64,000 nt of DNA, from NCBI GenBank assembly GCA_944323245.1, contig CALURT010000002.1, positions 1 to 64,000 of the forward strand, given 5' to 3'. Source of the DNA: an uncultured Bacteroidales bacterium (GTDB lineage: Bacteria > Bacteroidota > Bacteroidia > Bacteroidales > UBA932). Positions 27,570 to 36,468 of this stretch are shown here, piece after piece (positions within the stretch are counted from its first letter, which is position 1; each line of letters opens with the position of its first letter). A program made the translations under genes and the position numbers. The notes beneath the pieces were generated by a model, which saw only the letters and a program-made list of their open reading frames with translations, had not been told where the DNA came from and ran no database searches.

Positions 27570-28835
27570 ATGAAAAAAAACATAATTCCGGTCCTGCTGC
27601 TGACCGGATATCTCGGCAGCGGAAAGACAACTCTTGTAAACAGGATCCTTTCCAACAGGAAAGGGATACGCTTCGCCGTAATTGTCAATGACATAGGAGA
27701 GGTCAACATCGATGCGGACCTTATCCAGAAAGGCGGAGTCGTGGCACAGAAGGATGACAGTCTCGTGGCGTTGCAGAACGGATGCATCTGCTGTACACTC
27801 AAGACGGACCTGATAGAACAGATATTCGAGTTGACAAGGTCAGGCAAATTCGACTATATAGTCATCGAAGCCAGCGGAATTTGCGAACCGGAACCTATCG
27901 CTCAGACCATCTGCAGCATTCCGACATTCGGCGGAGCCTATACCAAATACGGGACTTGCCGCCTCGACTGCATCGTGACGGTGGTCGATGCCCTCAGGAT
28001 GAGGGACGAATTCGGATGCGGGGACAGCCTCGAGCGCAAGGACTTGGAAGAAGACGACATAGAGAAACTTATCATCCAGCAGATAGAGTTCTGCGACATG
28101 ATACTGCTGAACAAGGCATCGGAGGTCAGGCCTGATGAATTGGGACGCATCAAGGCTATAATCAAGGCTTTGCAGCCGAAAGCCGAAATCATCGAATGCG
28201 ACTATGCCGATGTGGAAATGGAGAAACTCCTCCATACCGGGAAGTTCGATTTCGACAGGGCGGCGACCTCGGCAGGTTGGATTTCGGGAATAGAAAGCAC
28301 TCCGACGGAGGAAGCCGAAGCGGAGGCCCGCCCGGCAGGACATCACCACGGGCATGAACATGAGGCGCACGGGCATGAAGAGCACGGGCACGAGTCTGAA
28401 GGACACGGACACCACGGTCACCACGATCACGAAGGGCATCATCATGAAGAAGGAGAGGCTGAAGAATACGGAATCGGAACTTTCGTCTACTACCGCCGTC
28501 CGGCATTCGACATCAACAGGTTCGATTATTTCGTGACGAAAAAATGGCCGTCTTCCGTCATCCGGGCCAAAGGCGTCTGCTATTTCAGCGACGAAAAGGA
28601 CATGTCCTATCTTTTCGAACAGGCGGGGAAACAGAAACAGCTCAGACAGGCCGGACAATGGTACGCCACTGCCCCGGAGGAAGATTTGAGGCAGCTCATG
28701 AAATCCGATCCCGGATTCATGCGAGACTGGGACCCGCAGTACGGTGACAGGATGCAGAAAATCGTCTTTATCGGACGCAACATGGACAAGGAACAGATAT
28801 CCCGCGACCTTGACGACTGCTTGGAACAGGCATAG
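27570..28835 (+). CDS. COG0523 GTPase (CobW/ZNG1-like metallochaperone) with His-rich loop
   Basis: A 421-residue G3E-family GTPase. The P-loop is GYLGSGKTTL, the metal site is GCICCTL (CxCC), with ENGCICC-type context QNGCICCTLKTDL, and the guanine motif is LLNKASE. A histidine-, glycine- and glutamate-rich segment lies around residues 255-295, joining the GTPase part to the CobW C-terminal domain (FVYYRRPAFDINRFDYF, AKGVCYFSDE). Such loops hold zinc or nickel in insertase or buffering proteins. It probably delivers zinc to client proteins under shortage; the client is not evident. No Zur gene is nearby. Confidence 0.9.
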   Translation: MKKNIIPVLLLTGYLGSGKTTLVNRILSNRKGIRFAVIVNDIGEVNIDADLIQKGGVVAQKDDSLVALQNGCICCTLKTDLIEQIFELTRSGKFDYIVIEASGICEPEPIAQTICSIPTFGGAYTKYGTCRLDCIVTVVDALRMRDEFGCGDSLERKDLEEDDIEKLIIQQIEFCDMILLNKASEVRPDELGRIKAIIKALQPKAEIIECDYADVEMEKLLHTGKFDFDRAATSAGWISGIESTPTEEAEAEARPAGHHHGHEHEAHGHEEHGHESEGHGHHGHHDHEGHHHEEGEAEEYGIGTFVYYRRPAFDINRFDYFVTKKWPSSVIRAKGVCYFSDEKDMSYLFEQAGKQKQLRQAGQWYATAPEEDLRQLMKSDPGFMRDWDPQYGDRMQKIVFIGRNMDKEQISRDLDDCLEQA

Positions 28836-28860
28836 GCCGGCCCAATACCGTTGAATCATC

Positions 28861-29532
28861 ATGGATTACGATTTCATAAGACCCGGACTGTCACGCTACA
28901 TTTATGAGCGCATTGTCCCCGAATATGCCGGATTCGACCCTGCGCACCGTGAAGACCACGCCATCGCCGTTATAGACAACTCCATAAAGCTATATCTCAC
29001 GGCACCTGATGATATAAGGGACGGCATAAATCCCGAAATCCTGTTCACAGCAGCCGCCTGCCATGACCTCGGCAGGATAAACGGCAAGGAAAACCATCAT
29101 ATCGACTCCGGGAAAATCATCCGTGCCGACTCGAATCTGACACAATGGTTCGACGGGGAGCAAATCGGACTGATAGCGGAAGCAGCCGAAGACCACAGGG
29201 CGTCAAACGGAAACGAGCCACGCAGCATTTACGGGAAAATAGTAGCTGAAGCCGACAGACTCATCGACCCCGAAACCATCATCCGGCGGACGCTGCAATA
29301 CGGACTTTACAATTATCCCGAGCTCGACATTCCCGGACAAATCGAAAGGGCAATAAAGCACCTCAGCAACAAATACGGGGCAAACGGTTACTTGAAACTG
29401 TGGATTCCATGGAGCGACAATGCCCGCAAACTGTCGGAACTCCGCAACCTCCTCGCCGACCCTGCCGCCACCCGTGCCGAAATCCTCCGTCAACTGTCTG
29501 ACTACAAAATGTCATCGAACACGGCCGGGTAG
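28861..29532 (+). CDS. HD-domain phosphohydrolase
   Basis: A 223-residue protein with a HD metal site: HREDHAIAVIDNS for the first His, AAACHDLGRINGKENHHIDSG for the HD pair and further His residues, then AEAAEDHRASN. Small HD hydrolases of this type act on nucleotides or phosphorylated metabolites. It follows the COG0523 gene by 25 bp, and its 3' end overlaps the convergent SGNH gene by 31 bp. The substrate is unknown. Confidence 0.8.
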   Translation: MDYDFIRPGLSRYIYERIVPEYAGFDPAHREDHAIAVIDNSIKLYLTAPDDIRDGINPEILFTAAACHDLGRINGKENHHIDSGKIIRADSNLTQWFDGEQIGLIAEAAEDHRASNGNEPRSIYGKIVAEADRLIDPETIIRRTLQYGLYNYPELDIPGQIERAIKHLSNKYGANGYLKLWIPWSDNARKLSELRNLLADPAATRAEILRQLSDYKMSSNTAG

Positions 29533-30338
29533 CCGAGAAGCTGGAAGGCCAAGGCCCAGGCCATGCGGAGCTGGCCCGGAGTATTCGGATGTAGCCTGTC
29601 GGTATCCGCATTGCGGAAATACGGAGCCTGCGCATCCGACATCGGATAGAGTCCGCTGATGCTGTTCAGGTCAATGACAGGCACAGCCCATACGTTTGCA
29701 AGTTCCTTGATGGCAAGGACATAATCATCAATAAAATATCCGCAGGCGTTGGCGTATGATTCGGATGGCTGGATGTTGTTGTCGCCGAAATACGCATATC
29801 CCCTATGAAGCGGAGTCAGGAAAATTATCTGTTTGTCGGGATAATGCCTTTTGAGCCAGCGCATGACGATATTGGCCTTGCCCCTAAACGTGGAATTGTC
29901 ATAAATCAGTTCCCGATACCGCCTCTCCTGCATTACATGGCCTGATACTTCGACTTTTTCTGTAGAATAACTGTACCATTCCCCGAGAGGGACATTCCCG
30001 TTGTAATCGTTCGTACCGATGAAAACGATGATGGCATCGACTTCCTGTCCGTGTTCGGTTTCCAACTTTTCGGCCTGTCCGACAATATCGTCCATCCGGT
30101 GTCCGCTGATGCCGTAGACATAGGGTTCTATACCCAATATGTCCTTGAGATTGTTCCAATAGACGTCATTGGTGGTACCCAACTGCGCAGCGTCAGTTAT
30201 TGAATCCCCGAGAAAAGCCACTCTGGCTCCCTCCCACTGGCTCTGAATCAGCGGCTGCGCATTGGCCGTCAATGCAAAGACCAGTGCTGCTGCGATTGTA
30301 ATTATGTGTGAGTAAATGCGGGGCATGGTATAAAACAT
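29502..30338 (-). CDS. Secreted SGNH/GDSL hydrolase
   Basis: A 278-residue protein with a signal peptide (IITIAAALVFALTANAQ). Block I is VAFLGDSITDAA with the catalytic Ser, block II has the Gly of YGISGHRMDDI, block III is FIGTNDYNG with the Asn, and block V is DTDRLHPNTPGQ with the Asp-His pair. It is likely an exported esterase, for example removing acetyl groups from dietary or envelope polysaccharide. Its start codon directly follows the stop of the MBL gene. Confidence 0.88.
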   Translation of the reverse strand: MFYTMPRIYSHIITIAAALVFALTANAQPLIQSQWEGARVAFLGDSITDAAQLGTTNDVYWNNLKDILGIEPYVYGISGHRMDDIVGQAEKLETEHGQEVDAIIVFIGTNDYNGNVPLGEWYSYSTEKVEVSGHVMQERRYRELIYDNSTFRGKANIVMRWLKRHYPDKQIIFLTPLHRGYAYFGDNNIQPSESYANACGYFIDDYVLAIKELANVWAVPVIDLNSISGLYPMSDAQAPYFRNADTDRLHPNTPGQLRMAWALAFQLLGYPAVFDDIL

Positions 30339-31265
30339 TTAAATCAAATTATTATCGGTATGAATGCTGCTCATGGCAGCCTGTGACGTTATGGTTCGCC
30401 ATACAAGTGCCGAATCCTCGGTCAGGAAGTCGATGTCTCCGCACTCTTTCATCCATGACAGATAAGACCTGATGGTCGAACCGACCAATACATATTGTTC
30501 CATGGACATCGTAAGGCGGTAGGACTTGAATATGGTCTGGATAATCGAGTCTATCGTTTGCGGCGACGTACATATCCCGGCGATTTTCTCCCGGATCTCA
30601 TAGATTTTGGCACGGTTGGCTGCCGCAAGCGGGCGGATGTCCCTGGTAACCTCTGCATGTGAAGGCACGAAAACTTCCGCTTCCATGGTTTCTATCTTGT
30701 CAAGTGTCGCAAGATATTGTGCCACGTCGTAGATGAATGTCACCCCGTATTTCTCCAATGTCTGCGGGCTGCTGACGCAATCAGCTATGAATACCGTCCC
30801 GTCGGGTACACGGATACCTGTCATGTCGAAAAAATGCCCCGGCAAAGCGACCGGCTCCAGTTCGGACGGAAATTCCGGCGAGGAAAAACCGGTCGCCACG
30901 CTTTCCTTTGCCATTAGAAACTTACAGCGGAGCTCCTTGCACGGGAAACCGCCGTAAAGGAAAGAGGGTTCAAGAAGAGGATAGTTCGTAAATGCCGCCT
31001 CAATTCCGTTTGCAAACACCGGACAGCCAGTATTTTTCTGGATATGGTTGTTTCCGCCGATATGGTCCGCATTGGAATGGGTATTTATTATTCCTTTGAC
31101 GGTCCAATTGTTCTGCAACGCTATTTTAAGTATTTTCTTTCCTGCTTCCTTGTCGTTTCCGCTGTCTACAAGATAAATATCCGTATCGTTCCGGCGGTAG
31201 ATACCTATCTTCGCAGGACTTTCAATATAATAGCTTTGCGGGCCGACTTGAATGAGTTCGTACAT
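30339..31265 (-). CDS. MBL-fold metallo-hydrolase
   Basis: A 308-residue protein. The N-terminal strands YYIESPAKIGIY and IYLVDSGNDKEAG lead to the metal motif NTHSNADHIGG, in which the usual second His of HxHxDH is Asn. Further ligands are in ALPGHFFDMTG and VFIADCVSS (Asp), and EVFVPSHAEVT supplies a late His. This Asn form suggests a single- or altered-metal site. The substrate is unknown. It abuts the SGNH gene with no gap and probably shares its promoter. Confidence 0.85.
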   Translation of the reverse strand: MYELIQVGPQSYYIESPAKIGIYRRNDTDIYLVDSGNDKEAGKKILKIALQNNWTVKGIINTHSNADHIGGNNHIQKNTGCPVFANGIEAAFTNYPLLEPSFLYGGFPCKELRCKFLMAKESVATGFSSPEFPSELEPVALPGHFFDMTGIRVPDGTVFIADCVSSPQTLEKYGVTFIYDVAQYLATLDKIETMEAEVFVPSHAEVTRDIRPLAAANRAKIYEIREKIAGICTSPQTIDSIIQTIFKSYRLTMSMEQYVLVGSTIRSYLSWMKECGDIDFLTEDSALVWRTITSQAAMSSIHTDNNLI

Positions 31266-31563
31266 TTTTCCGTATATGTTGACGGCCTTTGCGGCATCGT
31301 GCTTCCTGTCTACAAATATAATCTTTTCCGCCCGATCTGCAATTCATGTATCCTATCAGTGCAGTCCGTCGTCGAGGATTTTATTTCAAGCCGAGGTCAT
31401 GGGCTTCCGTAAAATGTCTACGGCTCTATTGTCGGGGCCAACAGTGTAGTAACGCGTGATGTGCCTCCCATGCCATTGTAGGCGGGAATCCGGCAAAATT
31501 CATCAGGAAAATCGGATAATATGCAGTAAATTCTTATATTCGCTCCAAAGTCAGGAATTCATC

Positions 31564-31656
31564 ATGATACAAAACGGACAAATCATCATACGGACGGAAA
31601 CGGCATCGGATTTCGCCGCCGTTTCAGACGTGGTGCGGCAGGCATTCGGGTTATAA
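31564..31656 (+). pseudogene. GNAT acetyltransferase, N-terminal remnant
   Basis: Thirty codons reading MIQNGQIIIRTETASDFAAV and then VSDVVRQAFGL look like the first strand and helix of a GNAT N-acetyltransferase, then stop. No continuation is seen in any frame further on. The rest of the gap from 31266 to 32020 holds no gene, tRNA or clear terminator that I can see. Confidence 0.5.
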
Positions 31657-32020
31657 TCATCTTTTCCGACCGTCATTTTATGGGGCCCGGTTTGCCGCAA
31701 AGGTCGTCAAATCTCACCCGGTATCTGATATAGGTAGGGTCTTGTTTTCTTCGGTATTTCAAACTCCCTGTACGACGATTGTATAAAGCTTTTATTGGCA
31801 AGGAGTTTCCTATTTCATTAAAAATACCGGGACTTTCTTTTCAAAAGGCACAAACGTCGGCAATCAAACATTGTTATCGCATACCATAGGCAGGGTGTCC
31901 CCTATAAGTGCTTCCGGTATGGACATCTGCCGAATACAACAGACACATTCAAAATCTATCCCGGTATTATTCATCAGTCAAAAATAATTATAGTCAAAAA
32001 ATAATCAGAACTGCATCTGC

Positions 32021-32356
32021 TCATAATGCCGAAGTAAATAAGGCCGCCGGATTCGATACTATGTTGGACATGGCGTTGTCATATAAAAGATCCCGGTTAC
32101 TCATGACATAATCCAGCAACTCTCCTTGCATTTCCGAACTATAATGGTATGTAAGAAATCCGTCGCTTATTTCCATTGCAGTAAAAGTATCTGTTTGATT
32201 GATACGGAGCGGTAATTGCGATAAATTTTCTTCACATATACATTCGATAAGATGTATGGCGACATTCTGAATAAAATAATCTGTCTGCCCGTATACCTGG
32301 TTATTGCATGTTATCGTCAGCAAAAATACTATAGCCAATTGTCTGCACCATTTCAT
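32021..32356 (-). CDS. Small secreted protein of unknown function
   Basis: A 111-residue protein with a signal peptide (MKWCRQLAIVFLLTITCN, cleavage after VYGQ). The mature part is about 87 residues, acidic, with NVAIHLIECICEENLSQL and FTAMEISDGFLTYHYSSE. It is the last gene of the long minus-strand cluster, 9 bp after the TPR/aspartyl protease gene. It may be a regulator or cargo of that machine, but I recognise no family, and it could be a decayed end of something longer. Confidence 0.55.
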   Translation of the reverse strand: MKWCRQLAIVFLLTITCNNQVYGQTDYFIQNVAIHLIECICEENLSQLPLRINQTDTFTAMEISDGFLTYHYSSEMQGELLDYVMSNRDLLYDNAMSNIVSNPAALFTSAL

Positions 32357-32365
32357 AACATCTTA

Positions 32366-34423
32366 TTATAATGTCACTTTTGCGACTTTATGCGTCACTT
32401 TTATGACGTTTTTGGAATTGTCTATCTCTATTTTCCCGAGTTTGCCTAATGCGGACTGTCCGAGAAGCAGCGGCGCAGACTGGGATTTCCTGACGGAAGC
32501 CTTGACATTTTTCAGTTTCAATCCTCCGAATTCCACGGAAACAAGATTTATTACGACTCCCTCGGAGATTTCCCCGTCAGCGTTGATGTAATTTTGACTG
32601 CCTATAATGTCCGAATGTTTCAGATATCCGTTTTTCAGCATGAAAGACGCTTCCAATGATGAAATCGACACGTCGGAAGCACCGGTATCGAAAATGAAAT
32701 GCAAAGGCAGGCCGTTGATCGTGCATTTGACGTTATATACGCCGCCTTCCTTATACATCGGGATTTCTGTCGAAACTTCGACATAATCGTCTTCCGCGAC
32801 TCCGGATATGCCTGAGATTCTTTCCTCGTATTGCGTCTTGTATTTATCGATCAAGGATATGAAAGAATCAAGATTCCTGATATTGTCAAGGTCGGAATCC
32901 ACTTTGATATGGTTAAATCCCACATAGCCTGTTTCGAAGGCTTTCCTCAGATAATCTATGGCGGTATCGGTCTCTCCAAGAAGAGAATAAAGGCAACAGG
33001 CGTCATAATAATAGTTTTCAGGATCGGATTCGAGAATCGCAGCCATCGCATTCTTTGCAGTTTCCGCATCGCCGAGATAAAAGTGCGCATATACAGCCGC
33101 TATATTCTCTCCTGTCACCGTATCAATGGCTATGACCTTTTCAAAATCCGCTTTGGCTTTTTCCTGTTGACCGGTTTTCAAATATGCCGTTCCTCTCAAC
33201 ATATATGGATAGGCGTAATCCGGATTCAGGCTTATGGATGTAGTCCAGTCTTCTATTGCTTCATCTGTTCTCCCGATATAATTATGATAGCGCCCTCTTT
33301 GATGATAGTAAAAGAAATAATCCGGCTCCATTGAAATGCCGGTACTTATCGTCCTTACCGCCTGCTCAAAGTCTCCCAAATCCGATTCAATGGATGACTT
33401 CATGGAAAAATTCTCTGCATCGTCGGGCTGCATTTCTATCGCCTCGTCGATGTACTGCATTGCATGAGCATAATCCCCGATGCTTTCGTAACACGACGCT
33501 ATTCTGTATGCGGCATCACCTGTCCTGTCGATACTGTAGGCTTTATTATACCAGTCTATTGCATCACTGTACGCCTCTTCCATCTCGCAGATAGAACCGG
33601 CAGCATTCGGCCAGAAACTTTGGTTAGGTTCTTTTGCGAAAGCCACTTTGAGGCGTGAAAGGACAATATCGAACTCTTTCCCAGCGATAAACACCAATTC
33701 CCAATAAGCCTTTTCATCTCGATCAATTGACAAGGCAGTTATTGCGTCATTGACTGCTTTTGCATAATCTTCAAGACCACGATAAGATTCTGCCCGAAAA
33801 GAATAACCAGAAGAATATTCCGGAGCCATATTTATGACCTTGTCAAAATACGAAATAGCCTCCTCATAATTTTCACGGGCGTTCGCATTACGGCCAAGGT
33901 ACATATATCCCATCACATCCCCTTCGTCTATTTCTATCATTTTCCGATAATCCTGATCCGCAAGATCATATCGTTCCTGCTCATAATATATCTGCCCGCG
34001 ACGTTCGTACATATCGCTGTCTTCTCCATATAAGGAAATAGCCGAAGTAAAATCATCAATTGCCTTGTCATGCTCTTCCAACACATAATAGATATCGCCT
34101 CTCGTCCGATATGCGTATGCCCTGTAAACCTTGGATTTTCTCGGCAGGTTCTTTATGGCATCATTGACCGTAGTCAAAGCCGAAGAATAATCCTCCTGCT
34201 TCAGGCAGATGTCCGCCAGATAAAGACTTGCAAATCCATTCTTGGGATTTTCATCGAGCTCCTTGACAAAATAGTCTATGGCACTTTCATAATCATCGTT
34301 TCTCATCGCTTCGAGCCCCTTGGTGAAGTTGTAGGAGTCGTATTTCTGTCCGAAAGCCTGGACGGACGACAGTATGCCAAACAAAATAATGCTCACCAAG
34401 AATATTTTCAGTGTATTTTTCAT
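32366..34423 (-). CDS. TPR protein with C-terminal retropepsin-like aspartyl protease domain
   Basis: A 685-residue exported protein starting at the ATG at 34423 (MKNTLKIFLVSIILFG signal, cleavage near VQAFGQ). About residues 25-500 are ten or more tetratricopeptide repeats, for example YESAIDYFVKELDENPKN, YDLADQDYRKMIEID and YEEAISYFDKVINMAPE. The C-terminal 150 residues form one retropepsin-type lobe: LHFIFDTGASDVSISSLEA with the catalytic Asp, a flap region, and the LLLGQSALGKLGKIEID strand. Single-lobe proteases of this kind dimerise. Within the cluster it may clip partner proteins in the periplasm. Confidence 0.82.
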   Translation of the reverse strand: MKNTLKIFLVSIILFGILSSVQAFGQKYDSYNFTKGLEAMRNDDYESAIDYFVKELDENPKNGFASLYLADICLKQEDYSSALTTVNDAIKNLPRKSKVYRAYAYRTRGDIYYVLEEHDKAIDDFTSAISLYGEDSDMYERRGQIYYEQERYDLADQDYRKMIEIDEGDVMGYMYLGRNANARENYEEAISYFDKVINMAPEYSSGYSFRAESYRGLEDYAKAVNDAITALSIDRDEKAYWELVFIAGKEFDIVLSRLKVAFAKEPNQSFWPNAAGSICEMEEAYSDAIDWYNKAYSIDRTGDAAYRIASCYESIGDYAHAMQYIDEAIEMQPDDAENFSMKSSIESDLGDFEQAVRTISTGISMEPDYFFYYHQRGRYHNYIGRTDEAIEDWTTSISLNPDYAYPYMLRGTAYLKTGQQEKAKADFEKVIAIDTVTGENIAAVYAHFYLGDAETAKNAMAAILESDPENYYYDACCLYSLLGETDTAIDYLRKAFETGYVGFNHIKVDSDLDNIRNLDSFISLIDKYKTQYEERISGISGVAEDDYVEVSTEIPMYKEGGVYNVKCTINGLPLHFIFDTGASDVSISSLEASFMLKNGYLKHSDIIGSQNYINADGEISEGVVINLVSVEFGGLKLKNVKASVRKSQSAPLLLGQSALGKLGKIEIDNSKNVIKVTHKVAKVTL

Positions 34424-34442
34424 ATCGCAGAGTTTAATAATA

Positions 34443-35807
34443 TCACTTTGAGGTTTCACACAATATCACATTTTTATAAAGCCTTTGCCAGCATATCCTG
34501 GAATAATCATTGAGTGCATTGCCTACAATCGGATACAAATGAAGAAATTTTTCTATCGACTTTGATTCCGACTTAGATATAACGAAGTTTCTGGCTGCAT
34601 CCCTGTCATCCGGATCTACACCTGTTTGGTCACAAACTTCAAAAAATTTCGGTTTTCCATCTTTCTCGTCAAATAGAGGAGCACATATTTCTGTAAATCT
34701 GGCATCCACCGCAGAAATATACTCAAGAGCTTTTGTCGAACGGTCATTGGATTCCGCTATAGAATAAACATTCTGCATAGGAGTCCTCAATTCCAAAAGA
34801 TAATAGTTAACCATCGCCGTAATTCTGAATATTGCGAAACACTCTTCATAGGCAGTTCCCTTTGTCTTGTCCGCCAGCCATTCATTACATAAAATACCGA
34901 GCTCCTGAGACTGTATCGCCATTTGCTTCAAATATTCCGAATGCTCTCGTATTGGTACATTCTGTCCATCATATTGCCGTCCCTGATAACGATATTTGCG
35001 CATAGGTGAATTTTCATCCATTATTTGCTTCAAAGTATCCATATCACACTTAGCATAATAGTATTCCAACAACATATCTGCGTTGTCTTTCGTAAAAGGA
35101 AATTCTTCAACGTCAGATGTCGCCTTTTCATCGCAATCTAATGCTGCAAAAAATACCGGATCGTTATAAAATATTCTAAGATCGGGAATATAATATTTAT
35201 CCAACCACTTTTGCAGGTCCTCAGCAGAGACATTTCTTTTCACTGAAATATTGTCAGCGTTTGGCATCAATTCCTTGACCGCAGTAACAGCTGCATTAAA
35301 CTTCATTTCAATCAACCTCTTATCAAAGATACTGTATGCGGGCCTGTCATCCCATATTGTTTCTTTTTCCGGATAACTTAAAATTGCCGAACACCTGTCA
35401 TAAGTAGACGGGTGAGTACTCATATCATCTACATTTGAAAGACGGGAACCTATTTCTCTGACAGGTTCTATGAAATGCTCCGACGGAGACAACGCAAATC
35501 CTGAAATCTGACAGTTGTCATACCCGATAAATGCATCGAAACAAGACAGAGAATCTTCCGGACATCGACTGTCTTCTTGAATAAGAGATCGCAGAATCAT
35601 CTCAAAATTATGCCATTTACCCGCGAACTGCTCAATCTTATTTAGGGCCGAAACACTCCCGCCTGAGCCGACAATCGAATATGAAAAACTGTCCGCATCA
35701 AATTCCTGCGCCCGTGAAAGAACCTTGTTCAATGGTGCTATCTTATAATATTGGCGAATCATTATTTTTGTAATGAATCTGGCAAATGCTTTTGCCTTCG
35801 ATTGCAT
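34443..35807 (-). CDS. M48 peptidase, downstream part (after in-frame TAA)
   Basis: These 454 residues continue the M48 peptidase frame without a shift after a single TAA. The segment begins with a helix and soon carries SRAQEFDADSFSYSIVGS, in which the Glu of EFDAD is the third zinc ligand of M48 enzymes; the two His ligands lie in the other piece. The remainder is a helical region of unknown role with no motif. TAA is followed directly by ATG, so re-initiation is possible and the enzyme could assemble from two chains. It could equally be a disrupted gene. Downstream lies the TPR-protease gene, 19 bp away. Confidence 0.7.
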   Translation of the reverse strand: MQSKAKAFARFITKIMIRQYYKIAPLNKVLSRAQEFDADSFSYSIVGSGGSVSALNKIEQFAGKWHNFEMILRSLIQEDSRCPEDSLSCFDAFIGYDNCQISGFALSPSEHFIEPVREIGSRLSNVDDMSTHPSTYDRCSAILSYPEKETIWDDRPAYSIFDKRLIEMKFNAAVTAVKELMPNADNISVKRNVSAEDLQKWLDKYYIPDLRIFYNDPVFFAALDCDEKATSDVEEFPFTKDNADMLLEYYYAKCDMDTLKQIMDENSPMRKYRYQGRQYDGQNVPIREHSEYLKQMAIQSQELGILCNEWLADKTKGTAYEECFAIFRITAMVNYYLLELRTPMQNVYSIAESNDRSTKALEYISAVDARFTEICAPLFDEKDGKPKFFEVCDQTGVDPDDRDAARNFVISKSESKSIEKFLHLYPIVGNALNDYSRICWQRLYKNVILCETSK

Positions 35808-36458
35808 TTAGCCGTCTTCGGCAGCCTCAAATTCTTTCTCTGCACGTGCAATTGATGCACATATGAATTCGGAAAGGTTGGCTATCCTGTTTACCGACAC
35901 GGATTTTTGCGTAAAATGGCCGAATTCGTGACTTAAAACGGATTTCAATTCAGTTAAATTCAAGGAATATAACAGCGGAAGACCTATTGTGAGATTCTGC
36001 CTTCCTCCCGAGAAAAAATACCCCCAAACATTGGAATAATATACATAAGCATTGCATTCTCCCGATACAAACACATGCTTCGGTTGCCTGCATCCTGCCA
36101 AGGATACGACTTCATCTATCATTGCTGACAATTCCGGGTACTTTTTACGATCTATCATTGTGCCTTTTTCCTCTCTCGGAGCAAATATTTTGTTCAATGG
36201 ATTAAGAACAAAACCCACACAGACCGCTGCCGCAATGATAATACCGCCACCAAAAATAATGAACCGGATATTCATCACACCTTCATTTATCTCCCAAACC
36301 ACCGCAACAACTACCGCAGCAGTAATGGCAAGGAACAAGAGAATCGTTCCGATAATCAGGGAAAAGTAAGTGAATACCAGATTGTTTACTTTCTTTTTTA
36401 ACTGACCTGCAAGGCTATAGAGATTGTTGGAATCTATTTGTTCATGTTGTGTTATCAT
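35808..36458 (-). CDS. M48 family zinc metallopeptidase, upstream part (N-terminal membrane and HEFGH region)
   Basis: These 216 residues contain two membrane helices (about 28-55 and 64-85), a connecting KYPELSAMIDEVVSLAG segment, PKHVFVSGECNAYVYYS, and the zinc motif HEFGH at 177-181. The order matches HtpX/STE24-like M48 proteases, whose third ligand follows about 70 residues later. That ligand is present, but beyond an in-frame TAA (35808-35810), at continuous position 252. The whole frame would give about 671 residues. M48 enzymes cut membrane proteins at the cytoplasmic face. Here the gene is either split, read through, or recently broken. Confidence 0.8.
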   Translation of the reverse strand: MITQHEQIDSNNLYSLAGQLKKKVNNLVFTYFSLIIGTILLFLAITAAVVVAVVWEINEGVMNIRFIIFGGGIIIAAAVCVGFVLNPLNKIFAPREEKGTMIDRKKYPELSAMIDEVVSLAGCRQPKHVFVSGECNAYVYYSNVWGYFFSGGRQNLTIGLPLLYSLNLTELKSVLSHEFGHFTQKSVSVNRIANLSEFICASIARAEKEFEAAEDG

Positions 36459-36468
36459 GACTTATATC

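Noticed and set aside
28321..28460. His-rich stretch as low-complexity DNA insertion
   Set aside because: It stays in frame within a complete COG0523 GTPase, where such loops are usual.
33256..33594. Possible small gene on the plus strand within the TPR region
   Set aside because: Antisense to tandem TPR codons, whose periodicity leaves open shadow frames.
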